Part shown: one piece after another, positions 51,559-62,575 of the stretch
Numbering within the stretch: the first letter of the stretch is position 1
How the letters are laid out: each line of letters begins with the position of its first letter
Assembly (NCBI RefSeq): GCF_031456495.1
Contig: NZ_JAVDUW010000003.1
Location: forward strand, 310,001-374,000
Source: Pedococcus sp031456495
GTDB lineage: Bacteria; Actinomycetota; Actinomycetes; Actinomycetales; Dermatophilaceae
Length of the DNA: 64,000 bases
Reading direction: 5' to 3'
Translations under genes and position numbers: made by a program
The notes under the pieces: model-generated
The model's input: only the letters and a program-made list of their open reading frames with translations
What the model was told of the DNA's origin: nothing
The model's database searches: none

Positions 51559-52466
51559 GACCGCCCCCTCAGGTCCCGGGCGGGGCGTGGGAACGAGGGA
51601 ACCACGGCGACGGGGCACGGACTCTGGTGCAGCAGCCGGGTGCTCACCGACCCGAGCAGCAGGCCGCGGAACCCGCCACGGCCGCGGCTGCCGACGACGA
51701 GCAGCTGTGCACCCTGCGCCTCGTCGCACAGGGTCGAGACGGCCTGGCCGCGCACGACCTCGGTGCGTACCTGGACGTCGGGGTACTTGTCCTGCCAGCC
51801 GGCGAGCATCTCCGCCAGCTGCCGGTGCTGGGTGTCGGCGACGGCACCGAAGTCGTCCTCCCACTCGTGGCCGGACATGAACGCGTCCGGCGACTCCCAC
51901 CACCACGAGTGGACCGCCACCAGCGGCACGGAACGCCTGGCCGCCTCGGCGAAGGCGTACTCGAGGGCCGGCTCGCTGTGCGGGTCGATGTCCACGCCGA
52001 CGACCACCGGTCCGTCGTGCCGCAGCAGCCCCTCGTGGGGCACGACGAGGACGGGGCACTCGGCATGCGCGGCGACCTGCGAGGTTGTGGCGCCCAGCAC
52101 CGCCGCGGACACGGTGCCGAGCCGACCGGCCCCGACGACGACAAGGGCGGCGTCGTGACTGGCGTCGACGAGCGCCTTGGCCGGGCTCGTGTACATCGTC
52201 TCGCCGGTGACCGGGACCCGACTGCGCGCCTCGAGGCTCGCGCGGACCGCCTCGGTCCGGGCCTCCTGGCGCCCGACCATCTCCGGGGTCCACGGGACGA
52301 TGCCTACGCCGGTCGCGTTGACGACGTGGAGCGGGTGGGCCAGCTCGGAGGCCAGGTCGACCGCTGTGTCGAGGACGGCCTGCACGGGGTCGTCGGCGTC
52401 GACGCCCACGACCACCGGCGCGAGGACGACGACGGGGGCGAACTGGGGGGTGACGTGCGTGGTCAT
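51555..52466 (-). CDS. Tandem-domain universal stress protein
   Basis: 303 residues. Domain 1 APVVVGVDADDPVQAVLDTAVDLA, loop VVGAGRLGTVSAAVLGATTSQ; domain 2 GPVVVGVDIDPHSEPALEYAF, loop VVGSRGRGGFRGLLLGSVSTRLLHQSPCPVAVV, matching the USP at 23850 in this part. First gene of a three-USP run; AGGAAGGGAG upstream. Box 15 is 51 bp upstream. Confidence 0.93.
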   Translation of the reverse strand: MTTHVTPQFAPVVVLAPVVVGVDADDPVQAVLDTAVDLASELAHPLHVVNATGVGIVPWTPEMVGRQEARTEAVRASLEARSRVPVTGETMYTSPAKALVDASHDAALVVVGAGRLGTVSAAVLGATTSQVAAHAECPVLVVPHEGLLRHDGPVVVGVDIDPHSEPALEYAFAEAARRSVPLVAVHSWWWESPDAFMSGHEWEDDFGAVADTQHRQLAEMLAGWQDKYPDVQVRTEVVRGQAVSTLCDEAQGAQLLVVGSRGRGGFRGLLLGSVSTRLLHQSPCPVAVVPSFPRPARDLRGRS

Positions 52467-52516
52467 CAGAACTCCCTTCCTGTCCCAAGCCTCCGGCCCG
52501 CGGACGCGCCCCGGGA

Positions 52517-52530
52517 GGGGCGAAGGTCCC
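52517..52530. promoter_or_regulatory. DosR-like box 15
   Basis: GGGGCGAAGGTCCC (reverse GGGACCTTCGCCCC), 51 bp upstream of the USP start at 52466. Confidence 0.68.
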
Positions 52531-52618
52531 TTGCGAGAGGGGCAGTCCGGGGTCCGCGTCGCGTTCCGTGGCACGGCGGGCTCTGCCGGCGACGCGACGA
52601 CGCTGCGGCGGCAGTTCT

Positions 52619-52656
52619 CCGGGGCCCGTGGGTGTCAGTACCGGCACGGGCCCCGG
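52619..52656. terminator. Hairpin terminator of the SDR gene
   Basis: Perfect 12-bp arms CCGGGGCCCGTG (52619-52630) and CACGGGCCCCGG (52645-52656), 14-base loop; starts 11 bp past the SDR stop codon on the minus strand. Confidence 0.8.
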
Positions 52657-52667
52657 GAGCCGGGGTG

Positions 52668-53429
52668 TCAGCGGGCGAGGAACCCGCCGTCGATCGGGTA
52701 GTACGTGCCGGTCGCGAAGGACGCACCGTCGCTGGCGAGCCAGGCCACGAGCTCGGCGACCTCCTCGGGCTCGCCGATCCGCTGCAGGGCGTGCTGGGCG
52801 GCCAGCGACTCCAGCGCCGCAGCGTCGAGGTGGGCCTCGACCAGTGGCGTCCGGATGAAGCCGGGTCCGACCGCGTTGACCCGGATGTGGTCGGCGGCGT
52901 GCTCCCACGCGGCAACCTGGGTGAGCCCGACGACCCCGTGCTTGGCGGCCGTGTACGCGCTCGCCGTGGGGAAGCCGACAGCGCCCAGGATCGAGGCCAT
53001 GTTGATGATCGAGCCGCCGCGGCCCGACGCCTTCATCGCCCGGATCGCCGCTCGCTGGGTGTAGAACACGCCGTCGAGGTTCACCCGGATGACCTCGTGC
53101 CACTGCTCGTCGGTGTAGTCGCCACTGGTCGCGGCCGCGCCCCCGATGCCCGCGTTGCAGACGGCGATGTCGACGTGCCCGAGCGCCTCGCGCACCTCGT
53201 CCATGGCCGCGTCGACCGCGGCGGCGTCCGACACGTCGACGACCGCCCCGTGGCTGCGGAAGTCGTACGCCTCGAGCTCCTTGAGCACGAGGTCGATGGC
53301 TGCCCGGTCGCGGTCCCATACCGAGACGTCGGCGCCCGAGCGGGCCAACACGTGGGCGCAGGCGCGGCCGATGCCCGAGGCCCCGCCGGTGACGACGGCG
53401 ACCCTGCCGCCCAAGCCGTAGCTGTTCAT
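52668..53429 (-). CDS. Short-chain dehydrogenase/reductase
   Basis: 253 residues. Cofactor motif TGGASGIGRACAHVL, Asp after beta2 (SVWDRDRAAID) favouring NAD(H), CNAGIGG, catalytic SIINMAS and SAYTAAKHG (YxxxK), and PGFIRTPLVEAHLD. Classical SDR; substrate unknown. Monocistronic: box 16 60 bp upstream and a hairpin downstream. Confidence 0.93.
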   Translation of the reverse strand: MNSYGLGGRVAVVTGGASGIGRACAHVLARSGADVSVWDRDRAAIDLVLKELEAYDFRSHGAVVDVSDAAAVDAAMDEVREALGHVDIAVCNAGIGGAAATSGDYTDEQWHEVIRVNLDGVFYTQRAAIRAMKASGRGGSIINMASILGAVGFPTASAYTAAKHGVVGLTQVAAWEHAADHIRVNAVGPGFIRTPLVEAHLDAAALESLAAQHALQRIGEPEEVAELVAWLASDGASFATGTYYPIDGGFLAR

Positions 53430-53488
53430 GTCCGGATGTCCTTCCTCGTCGGAGGCTCCAGCGTGGGCGCGCAGCGGAGACCCCGACA

Positions 53489-53502
53489 GGGCCGGAGGTC
53501 CC
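53489..53502. promoter_or_regulatory. DosR-like box 16
   Basis: GGGCCGGAGGTCCC (reverse GGGACCTCCGGCCC), 60 bp upstream of the SDR start. Confidence 0.65.
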
Positions 53503-53593
53503 GCCGGCCGGGGTCGGGCACCGCGGTGCGCCGCGCCCGGTTCGTCGTGTCCGCGCGCGGTCCGTCGGCGCCGCGCGGTCCGTCGGCGCCAGG

Positions 53594-55942
<2,349 letters not shown>

Positions 55943-56017
55943 GGCGCCAAACCTATGCCGACCCGCCGGCGGGGCGCCCCGGGTTTCCGGGGCGTGTCCC
56001 TCACCGGGCGACGCGGG

Positions 56018-58102
56018 TCACCAGCCGGCGGTGACGGCGGCCGGCTCCACCTCCCGCTGCTGCGGCAGGGTGCCGTGGGGCAGCGTCACGGAGAAGACCG
56101 AGCCGCCCCCAGGGCGTGGCTCGTAGCCGACTTCGCCGTGGTGGGCGTGCGCGATGGAGGCGACGAGGGTGAGGCCGATGCCGGTGCCCTGGACGGCGTT
56201 GACCTGTGCCGTGCTGGACCGGAAGAACCGCTCGAACAGCCGGTGCGCCTCGTCCTCGGGCACCCCCATGCCCGTGTCCTCCACGGCGATGGTGACGGCG
56301 TCGGCGGCGCGCCGGACGCGCACGGTCACCTCGCCACCGGCCGGCGTGAACTTCACGGCGTTCGACACGAGGTTGATGAGGGCCCGCTCGAGCTGGGCCT
56401 TGTCGCCCACGACCTGGACCGGGCCGTGCGGCAGGGCCACCCGGACCGTGACCCCCGCGTCGCGGGCCTGGGTGTCGAGCACCTCGCAGGCCTGCCACAC
56501 GACGGCCCGCAGGTTGACCTCCTCGAGGGTGAGGGTGAAGCTGCCGGCGTCCACGCGGGACACGGCCAGCACGTCCTCGATGAGGGCGAGCAGGCGGGTG
56601 GCGTTGCGCTGCACCTTCTCCACCATCGACAGCTGCACGCGGTCGAGGTCACCGGCCTCGCCGGAGGCGAGCATCTCGGCATACCCGATCACGCTGGTGA
56701 TGGGCGTGCGCAGCTCGTGGCTGATGTTGGTGACGAAGTCGCTCTTGGCGCGGTCGAGCTCGGTGAGCTGCTCGTTGGCCACGCGCTCGGCGTCCAGGGC
56801 GGCCCGCAGGTGGTCCTCCGCCTCGCGGCGCCCGGTGACGTCGACGAGCTGGGCGGTGAACAGGTCCTCGGAGTGCTCGACGAGCGGCGAGAGGCTGACC
56901 TGCACCCACGGTCGCGGGCCGGCTGCCACGCGGGCCTCGCCGTGCCAGGCCCGGGCCTCGCCCGCGTCGTCGCGGCAGGCATCGGCGGGCACCTCGTCGC
57001 CGAGGAAGAAGTCGCCCCAGCGCGAGCCGACGACGGCGTCCTCGTCGCGGCCGTCGCTGCCGGTGAGCAGCCGCAGGGCCACCCCGTTGACCTCCTCGAC
57101 GACGAGGACGTCGCCGTGCCGGCGCAGCAGGAGCATGCCGAGCAGTGCGCTGTTGAAGGCGTGGCGGTAGAGCGCCTCGCTGCGGGTCAGCGCGGCCAGC
57201 GTCTCCTGCCGCTGCACGACAGCGACGGACAGCGGCAGCACCAGGAGCGCGCTGCAGACGAGGAACGCCTGGACGAGGGCGGTGACGACCTCGGGCGAGT
57301 GTGACTGCCCCAGGTGCCCGAAGGCCCCCCCACCGGTGGTGGTCAGGACGGTGGCCAGCAGGCCGGTCGCGAGCAGCTGCACGAACACCGTGCGCTGGTC
57401 CATCCGCACCGCACCCCACATGAGCGGCACGAACGGCACGAATGCCAGGGGAAGGCTCTGCGGGGGAGCGAAGACCAGCGCCGGCACCAGCAGCACCGCC
57501 GACCACTGGGCCACCCGCTCGAGCCTCGAACGACGCGCGCCCTCGGCGACCCCGAGGAACCACGGCAGCACGATGAGCACGGCGGCGCCGTGCGACGCGG
57601 CGGCGGCACGGCCGGCCGCGAAGGGGTCGCCAGTCTCGGTGAGGGCCACCGTGAGGCCGGCGCCCACGCCGATGACCAGCGCCCCCGCGGCCACCGCGCG
57701 AACGAGGTGGAACAGCCCCACCATCGACGCCAGGGCACGTCGCGGGTCGCCCGAGCGCAGGAGCAGCAGCGCGACGGTGACGGCCTCGGCGGAGTTCGCG
57801 AGCGCGAACCCGGACGCCACCGACAGGGGTCTGCCGCCCAGGACGTTGGCCGCCAGCGAGACCAGGGTCAGCAGCGCGACCACGACCCAGCGCCACCACG
57901 ACCGGGCCCACAGCACGAGCGCGACCGACAGCCCCGCGGCGGGCCACCACGCAGCGACCCGCGACCCTGCCGGGGCGAGCCCCACGGACGAGGTCATGAG
58001 GACGAGGACCAGGGCCAGGGCGACGCCGGCGGTCAGCGCGTACCTCGCCCGTGGGGGCAGTCCGCGGTACCACCCGACGACGCCAGCGGTGCCGACGGCC
58101 AC
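56018..58102 (-). CDS. MASE1-PAS sensor histidine kinase
   Basis: 694 residues from GTG 58102. Eight or so membrane spans (about 20-300) of the MASE1 type, a PAS domain (SEALYRHAFNSALLGMLLLRR), then HisKA with FVTNISHELRTPITSVIGYAEM and HATPase (NLVSNAVKFTPAGG, EDTGMGVPEDE, GTGIGLTLVASI). No response regulator beside it, so an orphan. Signal unknown. Confidence 0.92.
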   Translation of the reverse strand: MAVGTAGVVGWYRGLPPRARYALTAGVALALVLVLMTSSVGLAPAGSRVAAWWPAAGLSVALVLWARSWWRWVVVALLTLVSLAANVLGGRPLSVASGFALANSAEAVTVALLLLRSGDPRRALASMVGLFHLVRAVAAGALVIGVGAGLTVALTETGDPFAAGRAAAASHGAAVLIVLPWFLGVAEGARRSRLERVAQWSAVLLVPALVFAPPQSLPLAFVPFVPLMWGAVRMDQRTVFVQLLATGLLATVLTTTGGGAFGHLGQSHSPEVVTALVQAFLVCSALLVLPLSVAVVQRQETLAALTRSEALYRHAFNSALLGMLLLRRHGDVLVVEEVNGVALRLLTGSDGRDEDAVVGSRWGDFFLGDEVPADACRDDAGEARAWHGEARVAAGPRPWVQVSLSPLVEHSEDLFTAQLVDVTGRREAEDHLRAALDAERVANEQLTELDRAKSDFVTNISHELRTPITSVIGYAEMLASGEAGDLDRVQLSMVEKVQRNATRLLALIEDVLAVSRVDAGSFTLTLEEVNLRAVVWQACEVLDTQARDAGVTVRVALPHGPVQVVGDKAQLERALINLVSNAVKFTPAGGEVTVRVRRAADAVTIAVEDTGMGVPEDEAHRLFERFFRSSTAQVNAVQGTGIGLTLVASIAHAHHGEVGYEPRPGGGSVFSVTLPHGTLPQQREVEPAAVTAGW

Positions 58103-58220
58103 GTGCCGATCCTCCTGCGACTGGGGGGAAGTGCGCAGCAGGAGTATGCCGGTGGGCCGGGGCCGTGCCGACGGGCGCGCGCCGGTCCGAGCCGTTCGGC
58201 TGAGGCAGGTCCGCCCGAGA

Positions 58221-58268
58221 GGTCAGTCCGTCCGACGGGTCGGTCCGTCCGACGGGTCGGTCCGCCGG
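58221..58268. repeat. Short tandem repeats upstream of the kinase
   Basis: GGTCAGTCCGTCCGAC followed by two copies of the same unit with one change (GGTCGGTCCGTCCGAC, partial last copy). Within a 190-bp gap without a gene. Confidence 0.65.
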
Positions 58269-58292
58269 AGGGGGGTCATCCAGCCGGGAGGC

Positions 58293-59447
58293 TCAGGGGC
58301 GGTGGATCTCGGCGAAGACGGGGCGGCCGAGCCGGGGCTGGGCGAGCAGCCGGCCGAAGTCGGTCGTGTTGCGCGAGATGGAGATGAGCAGCCGTCCGTC
58401 GGCGAGCCGGATGCCGGGGTGGGCGAGGGGCGCGTACCGCAGGTTGCCGTCAGGGTCCTGGAACGCCGCGTGCACGCCCCGGATCGCCGTCCACGGGCCG
58501 GTCGGGCCGGGGGCGTGCCAGGCGTAGACCGTGCTCCCGAGGTCTCCGTCCCGCTTGCTCACCACGACGAAGTGAGAGTCGAGGACGTCGACCGACAGCG
58601 TCTGCGACACCCCGCCCTCGGCGGGCAGGACCACGGCCGCACGGTCCGCGTCGGCGACCCACGCGCGACCGTCCCAGAACCGCCAGGTGCCGCGGTCCCG
58701 GGCGTCGTCGGCCGGGGCGCGGGCGACGTAGAGCGCCCGGCCGAAGGCCGTCCTGCTGGGCAGCCGGGTGCCGTAGACGTAGATCCAGCCGTCGTGGACC
58801 GTCATCGCCGAGCCCCAGTTGACCTGCGTGGTCTCGGGGGAGTCGGGGGTGATGTCGAGCTGGTAGGCCGCCGTGGGGGCGCCGCCGGCGGGCAGCCGGA
58901 ACACGGTGGCGGTGCTGCCGAGGTAGGTGAAGTCGAGCCCGCCGACGCCCCGGCGGATCCGCGCGGAGATGACGACGAGGGACGCTTCGCCGCCCCGGGG
59001 CACGACGGCGACCGACATCGGCCAGTGGACGACGCCGTCGGACCGGTCCGGGATGACCGCCCCCCGGCCCGCGACCTCGACCTGCGACGTGCAGAGCCCG
59101 GCGGTGACGAGCATCGAGTTGGCCACGATGCGCGGTTGCACGTCCGGTGCGCGCACCGTGTCGCCGAAGACCCAGACGAGCCGCCCGTCGGGCAGCCGGG
59201 CGCTGGCGCCGATGTCACCGGCCTGCCACAGCGGCAGGTCGAGCCCGGCGACGACGCGGTTCAGCTGCGCGACGGTCACCGCAGGCGGTCGCGCGGCCGG
59301 TGCCGGGCAGGGCCGGGACAGGCGCGGGTATGCCGTGGTGCCGGACGCAGTGCCACCCTCGCCTGAGGGGGAGCCGGTGCTGCAGGCCGTGAGCGAGACG
59401 GCGACCGCCAGGAGCGCCGCCGGGGCGAGACGGACCACGCGGCGCAT
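58293..59447 (-). CDS. Secreted lipoprotein, DUF4185-type beta-propeller
   Basis: 384 residues. Signal peptide with lipobox SLTACS. Then repeated blades with GRLVWVFGDTV, NSMLVT, WPMSVAVVP, VNWGSAMTVHDGWIYVYGT, PWTAIRGVHAAFQDPDGN and SRNTTDFGRLL: the pattern of DUF4185 proteins, thought to be five-bladed sugar-binding or glycosidase-like domains. No box upstream. Confidence 0.8.
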   Translation of the reverse strand: MRRVVRLAPAALLAVAVSLTACSTGSPSGEGGTASGTTAYPRLSRPCPAPAARPPAVTVAQLNRVVAGLDLPLWQAGDIGASARLPDGRLVWVFGDTVRAPDVQPRIVANSMLVTAGLCTSQVEVAGRGAVIPDRSDGVVHWPMSVAVVPRGGEASLVVISARIRRGVGGLDFTYLGSTATVFRLPAGGAPTAAYQLDITPDSPETTQVNWGSAMTVHDGWIYVYGTRLPSRTAFGRALYVARAPADDARDRGTWRFWDGRAWVADADRAAVVLPAEGGVSQTLSVDVLDSHFVVVSKRDGDLGSTVYAWHAPGPTGPWTAIRGVHAAFQDPDGNLRYAPLAHPGIRLADGRLLISISRNTTDFGRLLAQPRLGRPVFAEIHRP

Positions 59448-59496
59448 GCCCGCATCGTACGGAGCGGGGGCTGCTGTCCCTGCGCCGGAGTGCGCG

Positions 59497-59532
59497 CGAG
59501 GGGCCGCCGACGTGGTGTCGGGCGGCCCCTCG
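59497..59532. terminator. Hairpin terminator after osmC
   Basis: CGAGGGGCCGCC (59497-59508) and GGCGGCCCCTCG (59521-59532), perfect 12-bp arms, 12-base loop, 30 bp past the osmC stop. Confidence 0.85.
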
Positions 59533-59562
59533 GGCAGCCGGGCCGGGCCGGTACGGCGGGGG

Positions 59563-59991
59563 TCAGCCGGAGAAGGACGTCTCCAGCGTGATCGGAACGG
59601 CCTTGAGGGCGGCGCTGACCGGGCAGTTCTCCTTGGCGTCCTGGGCGGCCTTCTCGAAGTCCTCGGCGGTGATCCCCGGGACGGCGCCCACGACGGACAG
59701 CGCGATGCCCGTGATCCCGGTGCCGGGCTGGAACGTCACCTCGGCCGTCGTGTCGATGGTGGTCGGGGGCGTCCCGGCCTGCGCCAGCGCGTGCGAGAGC
59801 GCCATGGAGTAGCAGGTCGAGTGCGCGGCGGCGATGAGCTCCTCGGGGCTGGTCTTCCCGTTCGCCTTCTCCGCGCGCGACGGCCACGACACGGCATACG
59901 TCCCGATGTTGGAGGACGTGAGGGTGACCTCGCCGGAGCCCTCCATGAGGGACCCCTCCCAGTGGGCTGCGGCGGTGCGGGTGGTGGCCAT
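59563..59991 (-). CDS. osmC: OsmC-type organic hydroperoxide reductase
   Basis: 142 residues. TSPEELIAAAHSTCYSMALSHAL and the second redox Cys in DAKENCPVSAALK are the two active-site cysteines of OsmC peroxidases, which reduce organic peroxides. AAGGAG before the ATG. Box 17 lies 95 bp upstream and is shared with the CBS protein. Confidence 0.94.
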   Translation of the reverse strand: MATTRTAAAHWEGSLMEGSGEVTLTSSNIGTYAVSWPSRAEKANGKTSPEELIAAAHSTCYSMALSHALAQAGTPPTTIDTTAEVTFQPGTGITGIALSVVGAVPGITAEDFEKAAQDAKENCPVSAALKAVPITLETSFSG

Positions 59992-60085
59992 GCTGTGCTC
60001 CTTCGCTGCTACGTGGTCGAGGCGCGAGCGGTCCCGCGCCTCCGCCTCCAATCTAGGCGGTCCGGCACGTGGCGCAACGGGCGCA

Positions 60086-60099
60086 GGGACCTTCGACCC
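60086..60099. promoter_or_regulatory. DosR-like box 17
   Basis: GGGACCTTCGACCC between divergent osmC (95 bp) and the CBS-BON gene (74 bp), the latter leading into devS. Confidence 0.75.
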
Positions 60100-60172
60100 T
60101 GAGGTCGCTCGCGGTGGGAGCGGAGCATGGTCGTGCCGACCGGGGTCCCGACCGGTGGCGTGAGGAGGAGCC

Positions 60173-60802
60173 GTGCTCGTCAGTGAGCTCATGACCACGA
60201 ACGTCGTCGCCGTCGACACCGAGTGCCCGCTCGACGCCGCGGTGCGGCTGCTGGCGGACCGGGGTGTCTCCGCGCTGCCGGTCGTCGACCGGAGCGGGCT
60301 GGTCGTGGGGATCCTCAGCGAGGCCGACGTCCTGCGCCTGCACCTCGCGGCGGACACCAGGGCGCACCTGCGCCCGCTCGCCCCGACACCGCCGGAGGAG
60401 GCGGCGTGGCCCCGGTACGTCGACGCCGTGATGACGCCGGACCCCGTGACGGTCCACCGCGGGGCGGACGTGTCCGAGGTCGCTGCCGTCATGGCGGACA
60501 CCGGCTGGAAGAGCATGCCGGTCGTGGACGAGCACGGGGCCCTGTGCGGCATCGTCAGCCGCAGCGACGTCATCCGCGTCCTCGGAAGGGCGGACGCCGA
60601 GATCTGGTCCCAGGTGGTCCACGACATCGCGGCGGTCGCCGGTGAGGGGTGCACGGTGGAGGTCCGGCGCGGGGTCGTGACGCTGTCCGGCCTGGAGTCC
60701 GAGAGTGCGGCGCGGGTGGCCGCCGCCATCGCCTCCACCGCTCCCGGCGTGCGCTCGGTCGTGGTGGACCCGACGCCCCGTGATGTGCGGAGCGACGCCT
60801 GA
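60173..60802 (+). CDS. CBS-CBS-BON protein
   Basis: 209 residues from a GTG. CBS 1 (ELMTTNVVAVDTECPLDAAVRLLADRGVSALPVVD), CBS 2 (DAVMTPDPVTVHRGADVSEVAAVMADTGWKSMPVVDEHG), then a BON domain (GCTVEVRRGVVTLSGLESESAARVAAAI). Nucleotide-binding CBS pair; similar proteins (Rv2626c is CBS only) are top DosR targets. 20 bp before devS, so likely co-transcribed. Confidence 0.92.
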   Translation: MLVSELMTTNVVAVDTECPLDAAVRLLADRGVSALPVVDRSGLVVGILSEADVLRLHLAADTRAHLRPLAPTPPEEAAWPRYVDAVMTPDPVTVHRGADVSEVAAVMADTGWKSMPVVDEHGALCGIVSRSDVIRVLGRADAEIWSQVVHDIAAVAGEGCTVEVRRGVVTLSGLESESAARVAAAIASTAPGVRSVVVDPTPRDVRSDA

Positions 60803-60822
60803 CCGAGCCCCTGCCTCCTAGC

Positions 60823-62481
60823 ATGGGGCGCGTGGCAGCCGACGAGACGACCGACGGGGGCGGGCCGGGCAGCATGTTCCGGCTCTCGACCCTGGAGCTG
60901 GACGACCTGCTCGACGAGCTGCGCGCCCGCGCGGGCAGCGCCCGGGCGGCCCAGGAGAGGCTCTCGGCGCTGCTCGACGCCGTCGTGGCGGTGAGCTCGG
61001 ACCTCGAGCTCTCGACCGTCCTGCGCCGCATCGTGGAGTCGGCCTGCCACCTCGTCGGGGCGCGCTACGGCGCGCTCGGTGTCCTCGGCCCCGAGGGCGA
61101 CGAGCTGGTCGAGTTCGTGACGCACGGGATCAGCGACGAGGACCGTGAGCGGATCGGGCCGCTCCCACACGGCCGTGGCCTGCTGGGGCTGCTCATCCAC
61201 AGCCCGCACCCGCAGCGCGTGCCGCGCATCAACGAGCACCCGGAGTCCTACGGCTTCCCCGACAACCACCCGGTGATGACCAGCTTCCTGGGCACGCCGA
61301 TCCGCATCCGCAACGAGGTGTTCGGCAACCTCTACATGACCGACAAGCGGTCCGGTGACGAGTTCTCGCCCGACGACGAGGTCATCCTCACCGCCCTCGC
61401 CGCCGCCGCGGGGGTCGCCATCGACAACGCCCGGCTGTACAACCGCAGCGTCATGCAGCACAGGTGGGGTGAGGCGACCCGCGACCTCGTGTCGGCCCTG
61501 CTGCAGGGGCGCGCGCAGGACGACGTCCTCGCGGTCGCGACACGGTACGTGCTGGAGCTCACCGACGCCACGAGCTGCGCGATCGCCGTCCCGCGGGGGA
61601 GCGACCTTGTCGTCGCCGCCGCGGCGGGGGACGGTGCCCCGGCCGTGGGGACCGTCGTCGAGGACGCCGACTGGCGCGCCGCCCTCGCGATGCCCTCGCA
61701 GGGCGTGCGCGAGGCGGGCGCGGGGCTGGTGCTCCTGTCCCTGGGCGCCGGGGCGGAGCCACTCGGCGTGCTGGCGGTCCAGGACGTCTCCACCGTCAAC
61801 GGCTTCACGGCGGCGCTGCTCGACTTCGCCCAGCGGCTCGGCGTCGGCCTCACCGCCGCGCAGGCGCAGCACGAGCGCGGGCGGATGGACATGCTCGAGG
61901 ACCGCGACCGTATCGCGCGCGACATGCACGACCACGTCATCCAGCGGCTCTTCGCCACCGGGCTGTCCCTGCAGTCGGTGGGTCGGCAGCTCACCGAGCC
62001 GGCCGCTCGCGAACGGGTGGAGGCCGCCGTCGACGAGGTCGATGCCGTCATCAAGGACATCCGGCACACGATCTTCGCGCTGCACCGGTCGCCGGACTCG
62101 CGCAGCCTCGCCTCCGAGATCACCACCCTGTGCGAGAACGCCGTCGTCACCCTCGGCTTCGCGCCGACGCTCACCGTGCGGGGGAGCCTCGTCGACGTGC
62201 CGGACCAGCTGGCGGCCGACCTGCTGGCCGTCGTGCGCGAGGCCCTGAGCAACGCCGCACGGCACGCCGGGGCCAGCGTCGTCTCGGTTCTCGTGGAGGC
62301 CGGCGACGGGCTGCGCGTGGAGGTGCGCGACAACGGCCGGGGCGTGCAGCCCGGGACACGGCGCTCGGGCCTGGACAACCTCGCCCGGCGCGCCACCACG
62401 CGCGGGGGGCAGCTCGTGATCGGGGCTCCCGAGGACGGTGGCACCGAGCTCGTCTGGTCGGTCCCCCTCGCCGACGGCTGA
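60823..62481 (+). CDS. devS: DevS/DosS-like heme GAF sensor histidine kinase
   Basis: 552 residues. GAF-A about 55-205 (GRGLLGLLIHSPHPQRVPRI, GFPDNHPVM, FLGTPIRIRNEVFGNLYMTDKRSG), GAF-B about 230-350, HisKA_3 with RDRIARDMHDHVIQRLFATG (phospho-His 369) and HATPase (VREALSNAARHAG, DNGRG). The His of GFPDNHPV is residue 149, matching the heme ligand His149 of mycobacterial DosS by motif and number. Expected to sense O2/NO/CO or redox and phosphorylate DevR. Alternative starts: GTG 60832, ATG 60874. Confidence 0.92.
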   Translation: MGRVAADETTDGGGPGSMFRLSTLELDDLLDELRARAGSARAAQERLSALLDAVVAVSSDLELSTVLRRIVESACHLVGARYGALGVLGPEGDELVEFVTHGISDEDRERIGPLPHGRGLLGLLIHSPHPQRVPRINEHPESYGFPDNHPVMTSFLGTPIRIRNEVFGNLYMTDKRSGDEFSPDDEVILTALAAAAGVAIDNARLYNRSVMQHRWGEATRDLVSALLQGRAQDDVLAVATRYVLELTDATSCAIAVPRGSDLVVAAAAGDGAPAVGTVVEDADWRAALAMPSQGVREAGAGLVLLSLGAGAEPLGVLAVQDVSTVNGFTAALLDFAQRLGVGLTAAQAQHERGRMDMLEDRDRIARDMHDHVIQRLFATGLSLQSVGRQLTEPAARERVEAAVDEVDAVIKDIRHTIFALHRSPDSRSLASEITTLCENAVVTLGFAPTLTVRGSLVDVPDQLAADLLAVVREALSNAARHAGASVVSVLVEAGDGLRVEVRDNGRGVQPGTRRSGLDNLARRATTRGGQLVIGAPEDGGTELVWSVPLADG

Positions 62482-62524
62482 CCCGGGTCCCGGGAGACCC
62501 GCCTTCGCCGGCACGGCGGAGCGG

Positions 62525-62538
62525 GGGACTTTGGCCCC
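62525..62538. promoter_or_regulatory. DosR-like box 18
   Basis: GGGACTTTGGCCCC, the copy closest to the mycobacterial half-site (GGGACT), 38 bp upstream of the USP that precedes devR. Confidence 0.72.
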
Positions 62539-62575
62539 TGTGCGGCCGGATGTGGCGCCGGTCACCGTGGGCCGC

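Noticed and set aside
58221..58268. Tandem repeats as an operator or iteron array
   Set aside because: Sixteen-base units of simple GC-rich sequence, partial and without a gene start at a consistent distance; slippage is more likely.
60823..62481. devS as a generic NarX/DegS-type kinase
   Set aside because: Two GAF domains, the GFPDNHPV heme motif at residue 149 and the nearby DevR-like receiver fit DevS much better.
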